DNA of 64,000 nt from Euborellia annulipes (Eukaryota > Arthropoda > Insecta > Dermaptera > Anisolabididae): assembly GCA_023213315.1 (NCBI GenBank), contig JAKCPI010005213.1, positions 1-64,000 of the forward strand, given 5' to 3'. Both the position numbers and the translations under genes were made by a program. The notes beneath the pieces are model-generated. The model did no database searches, was not told where the DNA came from, and was given only the letters and a program-made list of their open reading frames with translations. Positions 1-10,733 of the stretch are shown in pieces. How positions within the stretch are numbered: the first letter of the stretch is position 1; each line of letters opens with the position of its first letter.

Positions 1-1453
1 TGGCCTTAGATGCCGGAGATTAAAAAAAGTCAACAATGTGTGTATTTGAAGCAGAGGTGAATTAGTTAAACTTTCGTGTATTCATTTGCTCATTAAAGAA
101 AGGAACAATTTTAATGAAGAATAGAGATGCCTGTGGGTGGTGATTGAACAGAAATTTAGAACTCCTTTATTCTCAATAATTCTTAAAAATGACATAAAAT
201 TAATAAATCACACTGTGAGGCAAATGAAACCTTTTTATTCGGCCGCGAGATAATTCCTTCAAATCACCTCCTGAATCCAAATATGACCTCCGTTTTCGCC
301 CACCACGTACCATTTTCGTGGGAGCCCCTCCTTATTTCCACCCCTTTTTGTTAATTATAGGGCCATGAATCGAATTTGGAGGGATGAAAAGGAATATTTT
401 AGCCTTAACATTTCTTCAGAAGATCTAGAGAAGTGAAAAGTTAAAAAAATATTAACATTTGGTTCCAAGGGGGGATGATGAATATATAGGGGATGCGTGA
501 GCCGAGGGGGATCGAATCATATCTAAAACTACAAACAAAGGAAATATATTCATGAAACGAAGAACGGATTTACAGGCTTGTGGCATGTTACGACACAGAA
601 ACGTAAGCAAATTTAAAAAATCATCTGAATTTTTACACTTATAAATAGGGGGAGGCGAGTGGAGAAACTGCTGAAGAAAATCAGGCATTCAGACAGTGAA
701 AAAGAAAATTCCACCTTCGAAAATCTCACTTATTACTAGGCCACTGACGAGAGATAAAAGTTTAGGAATTTATATTTTCAATTATTTAATAATAATTTCT
801 TATTAAATATTATAGGAGAATATAAATTCTCTGTTAGAGGGGTGGAGAGGGTGAGGAGGGAGGGAAAGAAATCATTGCTTAAATGCAAAAAATTTACCAA
901 AAAAATAATTTTCTGTTTTAATTTTCATTTTTAAAGAAAAAATCCTATTTTGTTTATTAGAAGGGGTGATTTACACCCTTTCTCACCCTCCCTCTGGGGC
1001 ACACGAATTCATCATAGAGTTATATTAAAAAAAAAAATTGGATAATTTTATCAGTATATTATAAGAGAGAAAAATAAAATACAAAATTATTTTAATTCGT
1101 TATGCAAATGAGATGTGAAAATATTCATTACCTTAATAATAAGATGACCAGGTGGGGAGTTTGGTGGATGAATGTCTTATTTGCACAAATCACAATTTAA
1201 AATAAACTAAAACACACGCGAGAGAGAGAGAGAGAGGAGCTGGACCGAATGACTCATGGCTCGACTCAATTACTTCTAAAAGACAGACCGCCTGGCAGAT
1301 AGGCAGCAAGCAAGCAGGCTTAGATGGATCGCATTCCTCTCTGAACGACCAAGAATTAAAATGATCAAATAAGTTCTCTATTTATAAAAAAACTATTTAC
1401 TTGCAAACTAACGGGGATTTATTCCGTTTGGAATAAATTCGAAATTAAATAAC
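1..1453. other. Non-coding, probable intron, no gene seen
   Basis: AT-rich sequence left of the LINE. I see no exon, RNA gene or clear repeat except a short (AG)n run near 1,218-1,234. If the transporter is one continuous gene, this lies in its long upstream intron, but the exon that would prove it is not in the window. Confidence 0.5.
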
Positions 1454-1465
1454 TATTAAAAGACT

Positions 1466-2524
1466 AGCCAGAGATAGCAAAACTAATAAGGAGACAGCTA
1501 GTAGAGTAAAAAGACCTCCGCCAATTGTCATAGTGGGCTCCATTAAAGAACCGCATTTGTTTTTTAAAGATCTGAAGAAATCTATTTCAGGCGACTTAGA
1601 AATAAAGTGTATTTCTAATCCGAAATTTAATAAGACTTATATCAGGACCACTAGCACGAGTGATTTCAGAATCATATTAGATATTTTAAAAAGGGCAAAG
1701 TTCTGTTTTATACTTATGGGTTGGAGGATGAAAGCCTTTGAAAGTAATTTTAAAAGGACTTCATCCATCAATTACTTCTGAGGAAATTCGAATGGAACTA
1801 ATTGAACTAAGTATAAATCCTATAGATGTAATACAGTTTAAGAAGAAAGGCACGGGGACAAATATTCCCATTTTTCTTCTAACCTTTCCTGCTAACTTTG
1901 ATTTTAAAAATGTATACAAGATTAAAACCCTGTTTTACACAAAAATTACTTGGGAAAAGTACCGGGGCGCTAATCGAGTTCTGCAGTGTTTTAGATGTCA
2001 GGGCTTTTCTCATATTAGCACTAACTGCTTTCTGGATATCAAGTGCCGATTATGTTCTGGACCTCATAGAATGCAGGAGTGCCCGAGAGAATGTAATAAA
2101 TGTGCAAATTGCGGTGGGTCTCATCCAGCTGATGACGCAAATTGTAGGGGTGAAAATTATAGTTAATGAAAAGAGAAGTAAAAACACTACTCAAAAAATG
2201 CGCTCCGGGCCTCCTGCGCCAGATCTCCACTCAAATAAAGACTTCCCTGAACTTACAAGTTCTTCTTTAATCGAACACTCCCAAAGAGTTAACTTGAGTC
2301 CTGAAACTTTGGTGACAAAGAAAGAGCAAGTTGTTTCACCTGCCTCTGCTGATGCTAGCAAGTCTAATGATATTTTCAAAGATTTAGTTTATCTGTTAAA
2401 TAATCCAATGATTAAAAACATATTAGAAAAATTAACTCGATTATTAAAATTGATTGCTAATGCAAAGAGTGGGCCAGAAAGGATTTCTATACTCCTGGGG
2501 GAGGGGTTGACATTGTTTTCGTAA
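1466..2524 (+). pseudogene. LINE ORF1 (gag-like, three CCHC zinc knuckles), broken
   Basis: This is the nucleic-acid-binding ORF1 product of the Jockey-type element. The central part (about 1,741-2,166) contains a block starting VILKGLHPSIT, typical of Jockey-family gag, and three knuckles: CX2CX4HX4C beginning near 1,987, then CX2CX3HX4C, then CX2CX3HX6C. The reading frame changes three times: near 1,700 and near 1,738 (a short middle stretch reads FYTYGLEDESL) and near 2,155, after which the C-terminal part continues to the TAA at 2,522-2,524. The start codon is missing because the copy is 5' truncated. The frame is intact over long stretches between shifts, so the damage is a few single-base indels, real or assembly errors. 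Confidence 0.85.
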
Positions 2525-5154
2525 TGGCTAATATACCTGAACTGAAAATTGTAAACTGGAATGCCAATGGCTTGAGATGTAAAGTAGCAGAACTAATTTA
2601 TTTTGTCAAAGTTCATAATATTCATGCAATAGTAATAACTGAAACTCGACTAAACCCGACTAACAAAATTTATCTACCAGGATATACTGTCTTTCGAGCG
2701 GATGGAACAGCACCGCAACGGGGAGTTTTGTTAGCCATCAAGAGCGATCTTAAACCGGAGCAAGTATGTATGCCCACTAGTTTAATAAATCTGGAGGCGG
2801 TGGGAGCGTCAATTAAAACAACTGTCGGGAGAGTAGCGATAGTGGCTGCTTATAACTCACCATCTAGGTTGAGACCATTGAAAATAGATGACGTTGGAAA
2901 GATTTTTCGAGTTGACACTAGAGTCGTAGCAGTTGGTGACTTTAATGCTCGCCATTCTGCATGGAGCTGCCAATCCATGAATCAGAATGGTCGAAACCTT
3001 TTAGCCTATTGCGTGAGTCATGGTATACAAATAAATTTCCCGGTACATCCTACTTACTTCCCAACACGTATGAATGCAACACCTAGCTTTATAGATCTTT
3101 CGTTGTCGAAAGGGCTCTCGAATACGAATTGTGAATGTAGAAGCTGGGATTCACTGTCAAGCGATCACAATCCAGTTGTTATCAAGTTAGATGTTAAGCC
3201 AAAAATAATTAAATCTTTAAAGTGGGATCTTCAAAAAGCTAATTGGAATGAGTTTAGGAAATTCATATGTGAAAATATCCAAATTCCTGAGAATATACAA
3301 ACTTGTTCTCAGCTAGACGATCTAGTTTATATGCTAACACAATCCATCATGAATGCAGCCGCTTCTTCTATACCTCGTATGTTATACAATTTTTGTGGAG
3401 ATCCGCTCCCTGATGAGATAAAAGAATTAATTTCTAGGAAAAATTATGCTCGTAAGAAATGGAACCACCAACGTTTACGGATTTATAAAAGCGACTATAA
3501 TCGACTAAGCAAAGAAGTAAAATATGCAGTTGCAAAGTGGAGGCAGAAATTATGGATCAACCGAATGAAATCTCTAACGTCTAAGGACTATTCTTTATGG
3601 AATTTTGTCAAGAGGCTAAACGGGCAGAAAACTATTATTGGGCCGCTCAAGAAGTTGAATAATCTCACCTATGAACCAAAGGAGCAAGCCGAAATCCTTT
3701 CAGAAGCCTACGAATTTCAATTCACCAATCCGTTCCCGACTCCAAGCGAGGAGAACCTGAGGAAGTATATCAACGATATTCCGCTGATAGCAATTCAGAG
3801 CAGGGGAATTTTCCATATAAAGCCAAAGCACATTAGACTGGCGATTCGTAAAGTGAAGCTGCGGAAAGCTGCTGGCTATGACGGCGTTCTACCTATATTT
3901 GTAAGAAATCTGCCTGGGAAAGCAGTAGTTTTACTAACTAAGATTATTCAAGCCATTATATCTCTTCAATATTTTCCAACTTTTTGGAAAAAGGCTGAGA
4001 TTATTCCCATTTTAAAGCCGGGAAAAGATCCTAAGGTAGCGGAAAGTTATCGACCGATTTCATTATTATCGGTGTTAGGTAAAGTTGCAGAAAGAATTAT
4101 CCTTGATTGGCTTCAAACTGAAGTCGATGAAAGGAATATTCTTCCGGATTGGCAGTTCGGCTTCAGACAAGCTCACTCAGCCTTGCACCAAGTTGTTCGA
4201 ATAGTGGATTATGCCAAGAGTAAGAGTCGTTCTCCAGTTGCATTAATATTACTTGATGTTGCAAAGGCCTTTGATAGAGTGTGGCACGAAGGACTAATAG
4301 CGAAACTCGAAAGGTATGGTCTGCCCAGCCAACTTTGTAAATTGCTGCATAGTTTTCTACGAGATAGGGTTTTCAGAGTTCGTGTTGGAGAAGAATATTC
4401 TGACTGGAAGAGAATAAAGGACGGAACGCCGCAAGGGGCTCTCCTCTCGCCCATTCTCTATGCTCTTTTCACTGCCGATATTATAAAGCCTAAGTTTTCG
4501 GAGATTGCCCAATTTGCAGATGACACTGCGCTAATCTATTCTAATCGCAACTATAGATCTGTCGCCAGTAGGATGGAAAAAGATCTAAAAGTAATTAACA
4601 GCTATTTTGAAAAGTGGAGGCTAAGTCTGAATAAGAGTAAAACAGAAGCAATAATGCTGAGCTCGCGGAAACGTCATCTTCGAAGGCAGATTAAATTTGG
4701 GAACAATGTACTACCTTGGCAAGGTTCGGTTAAATATTTAGGATTTAATATTGATCGGAGGCTTAAATTTGGACCTCATATAAGAGCAGCTGCAAATAGT
4801 GCTAAGCTCGCGGCGAGGCTATTATGGCCGCTTATTAGACCAACTAGCTTTTTAGGAATTGATGAGAAAATTCTCCTCTATAAGACACTGGTTCGACCAA
4901 GACTGACTTATGGAGTTCAAGTCTGGTGGAACCAAGTCTCCAAATCGAACTTTTACTTATTGGAGAGAGTGGAGAATAAAACTCTCCGGTATATAGCCAA
5001 TCCGCCTGCTGGAATAGATAATCATATTATTAGAGTTGGCTTAGAAATTGAATCAATAAAAGAATTTATGGAAGGAATTGTCAGAAGGTTTTATATTAAA
5101 TGTCAAAGTAACGTAAATGTGCTAATAGCGGAACTGAAAACAAGAACAAATTAG
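2524..5154 (+). CDS. LINE ORF2: endonuclease and reverse transcriptase, intact
   Basis: An 876-codon frame with no interruption. Residues 1-225 form an exonuclease-endonuclease-phosphatase domain: VNWNANGL near 10-17, the catalytic Glu of TETRL at 40, GDFNARHSAW near 138, and SSDHNPV near 213. The reverse transcriptase follows with YRPISLL near 509, DVAKAFDRVW near 578, GTPQGA near 634 and the catalytic QFADD near 663-667. The C-terminal region lacks RNase H. The enzyme nicks target DNA and primes reverse transcription there. Its ATG overlaps the ORF1 stop as TAATG, an arrangement known in SART1 to allow termination-reinitiation. The length is near the usual ~900 residues of Jockey ORF2. The frame looks functional, but the copy itself lacks its 5' end and promoter. 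Confidence 0.95.
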   Translation: MANIPELKIVNWNANGLRCKVAELIYFVKVHNIHAIVITETRLNPTNKIYLPGYTVFRADGTAPQRGVLLAIKSDLKPEQVCMPTSLINLEAVGASIKTTVGRVAIVAAYNSPSRLRPLKIDDVGKIFRVDTRVVAVGDFNARHSAWSCQSMNQNGRNLLAYCVSHGIQINFPVHPTYFPTRMNATPSFIDLSLSKGLSNTNCECRSWDSLSSDHNPVVIKLDVKPKIIKSLKWDLQKANWNEFRKFICENIQIPENIQTCSQLDDLVYMLTQSIMNAAASSIPRMLYNFCGDPLPDEIKELISRKNYARKKWNHQRLRIYKSDYNRLSKEVKYAVAKWRQKLWINRMKSLTSKDYSLWNFVKRLNGQKTIIGPLKKLNNLTYEPKEQAEILSEAYEFQFTNPFPTPSEENLRKYINDIPLIAIQSRGIFHIKPKHIRLAIRKVKLRKAAGYDGVLPIFVRNLPGKAVVLLTKIIQAIISLQYFPTFWKKAEIIPILKPGKDPKVAESYRPISLLSVLGKVAERIILDWLQTEVDERNILPDWQFGFRQAHSALHQVVRIVDYAKSKSRSPVALILLDVAKAFDRVWHEGLIAKLERYGLPSQLCKLLHSFLRDRVFRVRVGEEYSDWKRIKDGTPQGALLSPILYALFTADIIKPKFSEIAQFADDTALIYSNRNYRSVASRMEKDLKVINSYFEKWRLSLNKSKTEAIMLSSRKRHLRRQIKFGNNVLPWQGSVKYLGFNIDRRLKFGPHIRAAANSAKLAARLLWPLIRPTSFLGIDEKILLYKTLVRPRLTYGVQVWWNQVSKSNFYLLERVENKTLRYIANPPAGIDNHIIRVGLEIESIKEFMEGIVRRFYIKCQSNVNVLIAELKTRTN

Positions 5155-5439
5155 CTCATGTTAAAAAGTCTATTGTTTTATCTATTATAATTTAATTTTT
5201 TATTTAATTTTTTTTAAATTTTACTTTATAAATAAAAAACGACGGGGTTTTTTTGAACAAATTTTTTTTACCCTGGAATTAAAAATAATTAAATCTAATT
5301 TTGCTGAAAAAGAAGAGTGAAGACTGCGGATTGTGAGAAGAATCTTCTCGATGCCGTTGTGAAAAGAATACTATGTAACTATAATGTAATGTAAAATAGT
5401 AATAAAAATTTTGTTATTATTATTATTATTATTAAAAGA

Positions 5440-5680
5440 CTCACTTCATTTATCCACCTTTAAAACTCAATGCAATTTAAATAAAATACTTCCAAGTGTT
5501 ATTTTTTGTATTTATTTATTTATTAGGAATACATTCGAAGTGAAAAAAATTTAAAAAGACTTATTTAATTAATCCACCCCTAACGTATGTAAAACTCACC
5601 CCCAGTTAAATAAAATACTTCCAAGTATTCATTTTTTATATTTATTTTATTATTAGGGATATAGTCGAAGTGAAAGAAGA
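5440..5680. repeat. Two tandem copies of a ~118-bp unit
   Basis: Two adjacent units share ATAAAATACTTCCAAGT, a T-rich stretch, TTATTAGG and a TCGAAGTGAAA block, beginning near 5,440 and 5,559. The pair abuts the LINE's right TSD, so the LINE inserted at the edge of the first unit. No coding potential. Confidence 0.7.
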
Positions 5681-6274
5681 ATCCTTATATTTAATTTTAA
5701 ACAGGGTAATTTGACTAAAAATTACACTAACAATAGCTCAATCATTCTTGAGGCTAATTTGGAATGAGGAAGCGAACAAAACAAAAAAAAAAGCTTGACT
5801 GGCATTTTAATTCATATATGCAATAAAACAAAAAAAAAAAAAATAACTCCGAGATAAACGTTTTACAATGGGCACAATTGAAAAACGATGATTAAAATTC
5901 AGCATCCATCATCATGGACCAAAGTCACGCCTCTGAAGATGTCATTCGCTCACACAATTCAAGGCAACAATTAACTCGTAAAAAAATTATTATTGCATAT
6001 CGATCGATAGAGAGAGACGTTTTAATTTTAAATCATTACTAACATCATGATTATTTAAGTTTTAGTTGAATATAAATGCCTTTTTTTTAATATTCAAATT
6101 ATGTAAATGTGTCACGTATTTAGTTTTAATAAAATCAAAATTAAATTTCAACTAGCCTAGAAAAATTAAAAATTAATAATTAAGATGTCTTTAAACATAA
6201 ATTAAAGAGAAAAAAGAGAAGATCAAAATAAAAACAATCGTCTACTACATTAAATTGGCAGCGAAATATTTTTT
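5681..6274. other. Non-coding, nothing recognised
   Basis: AT-rich sequence with several A-runs. I see no exon or structured repeat. Confidence 0.5.
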
Positions 6275-6963
6275 ACTTTCTCTTACCTATGTATATATGT
6301 AATATATATATAGAGGGAAAGTATTGGATTCATGTCAAAAATTCGATGTCGAGATTTTGATGGATCTTCACGTTTTGAGGTCCCCTGAATCCAAAAAAGT
6401 GGTTTTCGCGACATGGTCTGTCTGTGTGTGGGGGGTGGGTGGGTGGGTGTGTGTGTGTGTGTGTGTGTGTGTGTTCAATTTTAAGCATGAAGGAATTGAG
6501 CTATGAGGTTGAAATTTTATATTTAAGTTAAACACCCCCCGGGACCGGAAAAATAAGCTTTTAATCAAAATCGGCCAAAGAGTACTAGTACTTTACTGAT
6601 ATACTTTTTCAGTTTTTTTCGATTTTCTCAAAATTTGTTCCAACGATTTTTTTTAAAATTCAAAAATCAATTATTTTTTAGATTCTCTTTAAAATGTATA
6701 TTCTCATTTTGTGATTGAAATCTTCTGAAGACCACTTTACTCTTGTATTTCATAGGGAAGATATGAGAAATGGTTGCCATGGTAACAAAATATAAATATT
6801 TTCCCATACTTATAAATTTTACATCTGAATTCATGTTTCGTACTGTCGGGAACTAAATATATGTCGACCCAAAAAATCTGGTGTGACAAGCACAGTACAC
6901 AACTTTCGATTACCGAAGGTAAGAGAAAGTTGTGTGCTGTGCGCCAGTCACACCAGATTTTTT
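6275..6963 (+). mobile_element. Family H copy 1 (hairpin-ended, Helentron/HINE-like), full length
   Basis: This is a reference copy of the dominant repeat. It starts with a hairpin (ACTTTCTCTTACC, an AT loop, then GAAAGT), followed by a conserved block, a (TG)n run near 6,440-6,472, a second conserved block, and a ~90-bp near-perfect palindrome at the right end (AATCTGGTGTGAC to GTCACACCAGATT). T-runs flank both ends and no TSD is visible. No protein is encoded; the open frames across it are fortuitous. Hairpin ends, T-run targets, a microsatellite core and a short asymmetric inverted repeat are features of non-autonomous Helentrons (HINE/DINE-1), so that is the proposed class. Confidence 0.8.
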
Positions 6964-7185
6964 ATTATTGCAATTTGCTTAGGTCTGTTTCACTTCTAAT
7001 TAACTAGCTATCTCTCGGATAAGGCAGTTGACGAGTCTTTTCACATGTAGTTAAGCTAATCATATGATTAAATAAGAGTCCAGATCATGTTTAGTTAGCT
7101 AAGACCCAAAGTTCGGTATAAGGTTTAACTAAGGAGTTGAAATTAGAAATACAAGCCTTGTTTATTTATTTTTTGGAAATTTTTA

Positions 7186-7372
7186 AGCCCTTGGGACATA
7201 GCACAGAGGTAGAGAATTCTCCTCTTGTGCTAGGGGTCCAGGGTTCGCATTCAATCTCATGCGACAAAAATTTATTTAAATTTAATTGGCTACCAATAAA
7301 TTGAAATAAATAGAGACGGGGTCTGATTGGCCGATGCCAATAAAAAATCTTAAATAAATTTATAAAAAAGTT
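7186..7372 (+). mobile_element. tRNA-derived SINE, second family
   Basis: A tRNA-like head (TAGCACAGAGGTAGAG as A box, GGGTTCGCATTC as B box) is followed by a body containing TTGGCTACCAATAAATTG and AGAGACGGGGTCT and an AAATAAATTT tail. A sister copy lies at about 16,466-16,650, and the body recurs inside two hAT-type MITEs at 39.2 and 49.2 kb. Confidence 0.65.
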
Positions 7373-7638
7373 TCTTAAACACTTGTAAATTTCAAAATTT
7401 ATTATAATTTTAAATAATTTTTATAAATGATGCCTTTATTAAATTGCTAACTTCATAAAACTACCCATATACCTAAGTTAGTTAATTATATGTGAAAAAA
7501 CTTTTATTTTAACTTGAAAATTGTTCTTTTGTTCTTGTTTACTAAATCGATGATTTTAAATCGGTTGGGTAAGTTTGCTAGTTGACTAGAATTGAAGCAA
7601 CCGTCCCTTTATTCATTATATTTAGATATAAAATTAAC

Positions 7639-7825
7639 AGTGAAGTAGCACGGGGTTACTTGTCGAGGTATGGCTGATAGAGATGCCAGTTAGGAATTTA
7701 TTAAAATAATAAATTTTTTTTCAGGAAAAATAAAGTTTCCTGAAAAAATTTATTATTTTAATAAATTTCTAACTGGCATCTCTATCAGCCATACCTCGAC
7801 AAGTAACCCCGTTATACTTCAGTGG
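7639..7825. mobile_element. Fold-back MITE, near-perfect palindrome
   Basis: Two arms of about 90 bp, nearly identical as inverted repeats (for example GGTATGGCTGATAGAGATGC and its complement), surround a short centre near 7,730-7,736. The outer ends read CAGTGAAGTA and TACTTCAGTG. High arm identity suggests a young element or gene conversion between the arms. It lies directly left of family T copy 1. Confidence 0.8.
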
Positions 7826-7834
7826 TAATCTTTA

Positions 7835-8748
7835 AGCTGCGCCTCTCGGGGGGCTAATTTTGGGAGATTCCAGCGGTCACAATTTTGAAGCTATCGACCT
7901 CAAATTTTTTTTAAATTAAAGCTATTTAACATATCTAGAACGTATAGAAGCTCTTTTTTTGATTTTCGAAAAAATACATTTTTACTTTCTCTTACCTATG
8001 TATATATGTAATATATATATAGAGAGAAAGTATTGGATTCATGTCAAAAAATTCGATGTCGAGATTTTGATGGATATACACGTTTTGAGGTCCCCTGAAT
8101 CCAAAAAAGTGGTTTTCGCGACATGGTCTGTCTGTGGGTGGGTGGGTGTGTGGGTGGGTGTGTGTTCAATTTTAAGCATGAAGGAATTGAGCTAGGAGGT
8201 TGAAATTTTATATTTAAGTTAAACACCCCCCGGGACCGGAAAAATACGCTTTTAATCAAAATCGGCCAAAGATTACTAGTACTTTACTGATGTACTTTTT
8301 CAGTTTTTTTCGATTTTCTCAAAATTCGCTCTAACGATTTTGATTAAAATTCAAAAATCAATTATTTTTTAGATACTCTTTTAAATGTATATTCTCGTTT
8401 TGCCCTCAAAATTGTTTGAAGACCACTTTACTCTTGTGCTTCATAGGAAAGATAGGAGAAATGGTTGCCATGGTAACAAAATATAAATATTTTCCCATAC
8501 TTATAAATTTTACATCTGAATTCAAATATTCCCTACTGACGGGAACTAAATACATGTCGACACAAAAAATCTGGTGTGACAAGCACAGTACACAACTTTC
8601 GATTACCGAAGGTAAGAGAAAGTTGTGTGCTGTGCGCCAGTCACACCAGATTTTTTTTTGTTGCTTCTAGGGGGGGGGCCGCTGCCCCCTGCCCCTCGCT
8701 GGGTACGCCCATGAATCGTCTTCTAACGGCTTTTCAAGACGCGCGCCT
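7835..8748 (+). mobile_element. Family T TIR element with nested family H copy
   Basis: The left terminus reads AGCTGCGCCTCTCGG and the right terminus CAAGACGCGCGCCT, diverged versions of the AGGTGCGCGTCTCG inverted repeat seen intact at 29,931-30,325. The next bases on each side give TA as the likely target duplication. The element is interrupted by family H copy 2. Just right of that insert is a GC-rich scrap (8,672-8,714, ending GTACGCCCATG) like the end of the hAT-type MITE at 50.8-51.0 kb. Confidence 0.7.
7984..8659 (+). mobile_element. Family H copy 2, nested in family T
   Basis: A full-length family H element with both end hairpins. Its microsatellite has become (GGGTG)-rich near 8,135-8,165. 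It is inserted into a T-run of the family T element. Confidence 0.8.
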
Positions 8749-8817
8749 TAAACTTGTCTTGGTTTCGCAATCCATCAATAGATATAAAAAATGAAATTAG
8801 TTCATTTTAGATATAAA

Positions 8818-9030
8818 TAAAGGCCCACGGGGCGTGGTGTAGAGGTTAGCGTGCTAACCATCTGGATACCAGATGGCTTAAATAAAAATGCCTGGACCCT
8901 AATATAAATAAAAATTCATAAATAACGGTTATCGTAAATGTCTTATATGGCCTGAGCTGCCGAAAAGACAGTGTGAATGTGTGTGTGAGTGTGAGTGTGA
9001 ATGAGTAAAAAGTGTGAATGTTTTTTTATA
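8818..9030 (+). mobile_element. tRNA-derived SINE (family S) copy
   Basis: The head carries an A-box-like GGCGTGGTGTAGAGGTTAGC. The B-box part is lost. The body holds GGCTTAAATAAAAATGCCTGG, TAACGGTTATCG and CTTATATGGCCTGAG, then GTGTGAGTGTGAATG repeats and a T-run. It abuts family H copy 3. Confidence 0.75.
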
Positions 9031-9730
9031 AAAAAAAATCTGGTGTGACTGGCGCACAGCACACAACTTTCTCTTACCTTCGGTAATCGAAAGTTGTGTA
9101 CTGTGCTTGTCACACCAGATTTTTTGTGTCGACATGTATTTAGTTTCCGACAGTAGGGTACAATTGAATTCAAGATGTAAAATTTATAAGTATGGGAAAA
9201 TATTTATATTTTGATACCATGGCAACCATTTCTCCTATCTTTTCTATGAAGAACAAGAGTAAAGTGGTCTTCAGAAGATTTCAATCACAAAATGAGAATA
9301 TACATTTTATAGAGAATCTAAAAAATAATTGAGTTTTGAATTTTAAAAAAAATCGTTGGAGCAAATTTTGAGAAAATCGAAAAAAACTGAAAAAGTGAAT
9401 CAGTAAAGTACTAGTACTCTTTGGTCGATTTTGTTCAAAAGCTTCGTGTCAGGTCCCATGGAGGTGCCTAACTTAAATATAAAATTTCAACCTCCTAGCT
9501 CTTTTCGTTCTTGAGATATTTTGTTCACAGACACACACACACAGACACACAGACAGACACACAGACACACAGACAGACACACAGACAGACCATGTCGCGA
9601 AAACCACTTTTTTGGATTCAGGGGACCTCAAAACGTGAAGATCCATCAAAATCTCGACATCGAATTTTTGACATGAAACCAATACTTTCTCTCTCTATAT
9701 ATTAACATATATATAGAGGTACGAGAAAGT
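9031..9730 (-). mobile_element. Family H copy 3, full length
   Basis: Minus-strand copy with the long palindrome on the left (9,037-9,125) and the ACTTTCTCT hairpin on the right. The internal microsatellite is (CAGACA)/(CA)n near 9,525-9,590. Confidence 0.8.
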
Positions 9731-10505
9731 AAAAAAAAAAAGATATAAATAAACAAAATATACAATTCTCAAAGAAATCGAGCTTTTATTTCCCCTAAGG
9801 GTCAATAATTCATTTTCTGTATCGATTCTATATATCAAATTTCCTAGATTTGCTAACTTTTCATTACCGTGGAATAGAATATGAACTTACGAAGTCATTG
9901 ATAAAAATTGCGCCTGATTATAGCTATATATTCTTAAGTATTATATATAATATTTGTTGAAATAAACAGTATTATATATAAAGAACGAAATATAGGTGCA
10001 AGCGAGAATAAAAAACCCAATCTGCCTTGAAGATAGGCAATAAATACGCTTAGCTGTTTGACGGTTGCCTAAAGATTAAGGCATATCTTTCAAGTTTAGA
10101 AAAAAAATAAGATTAATTATTTATTTTCTAAATATTTACATAGTGGTCGCCAATCAATTCTGAGAGAATTAATTAATATTTTAAAAAGTTATTTTAGACA
10201 ATATGTCTTAACTGATATAGACAAGTAAGAAGTAAACAAACTAAGAGCCTCTTTGTTAATAAAAACTTTCGAATTTGAATAAAGGTTTCGAGGATAAAGC
10301 CATTATAATTCAAGAGAGTGTAAGTATAGGAATATATAGAGTTGAACAATTGATATTGTCAATTAAATATACGAATTATACACTAGGTTATATGTTTCAA
10401 AATATTTATTAATTATAATAAATTAAGACTTTCAAGTGGTTTAACAACAACAAAAACTGGGGGGGGGGGGCATTTTTATTATTAGTGCAGACCTATATTT
10501 CTACA

Positions 10506-10576
10506 CTTTTTAAATAGCATTGGAGAGATTTTTCACTAGACATGCCGTCTGCCGCTCTCCAGTGCTATTTAAAAAA
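10506..10576. repeat. Small inverted repeat
   Basis: Arms around TTTTTAAATAGCATTGGAGAG and its complement flank a ~27-bp centre. The right arm runs straight into a truncated family H copy. Confidence 0.6.
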
Positions 10577-10717
10577 TATGGTGTGACTGGCGCACCAGAT
10601 TTTTTGTGGCGACATGTGTTTAGTTTCCGACAGTACGGTACATTCGATTTTCAAGATGTAAAATTTTTATGTGTCATCAGAAGATTTCAATGACAAAATG
10701 AGAATATACATTTTAAA
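10577..10717 (-). mobile_element. Family H fragment
   Basis: The right-end hairpin is reduced, and the adjoining GACATGTGTTTAGTTTCCGACAG block and the AATGAGAATATACATTTTAAA block are present. The rest is missing. Confidence 0.7.
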
Positions 10718-10733
10718 TAATGATGATTTTTAC

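Larger units (their letters stand above)
1454..5441 (+). mobile_element. 5'-truncated Jockey-clade non-LTR retrotransposon with TSD
   Basis: A LINE body of about 1,466-5,429 is flanked by the direct repeat TATTAAAAGACT (1,454-1,465 and 5,430-5,441). The first bases of the right copy could belong to the (TTA)n tail, so at least AAAAGACT is a target-site duplication. The gag frame is open right up to the left TSD with no ATG, which is what 5' truncation during target-primed insertion leaves. ORF1 carries three CCHC knuckles. ORF2 carries an apurinic-type endonuclease and a reverse transcriptase, with no RNase H. The 3' UTR runs to an AATAAAAATTTTG (TTA)n end. This layout fits the Jockey clade. 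Confidence 0.93.
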
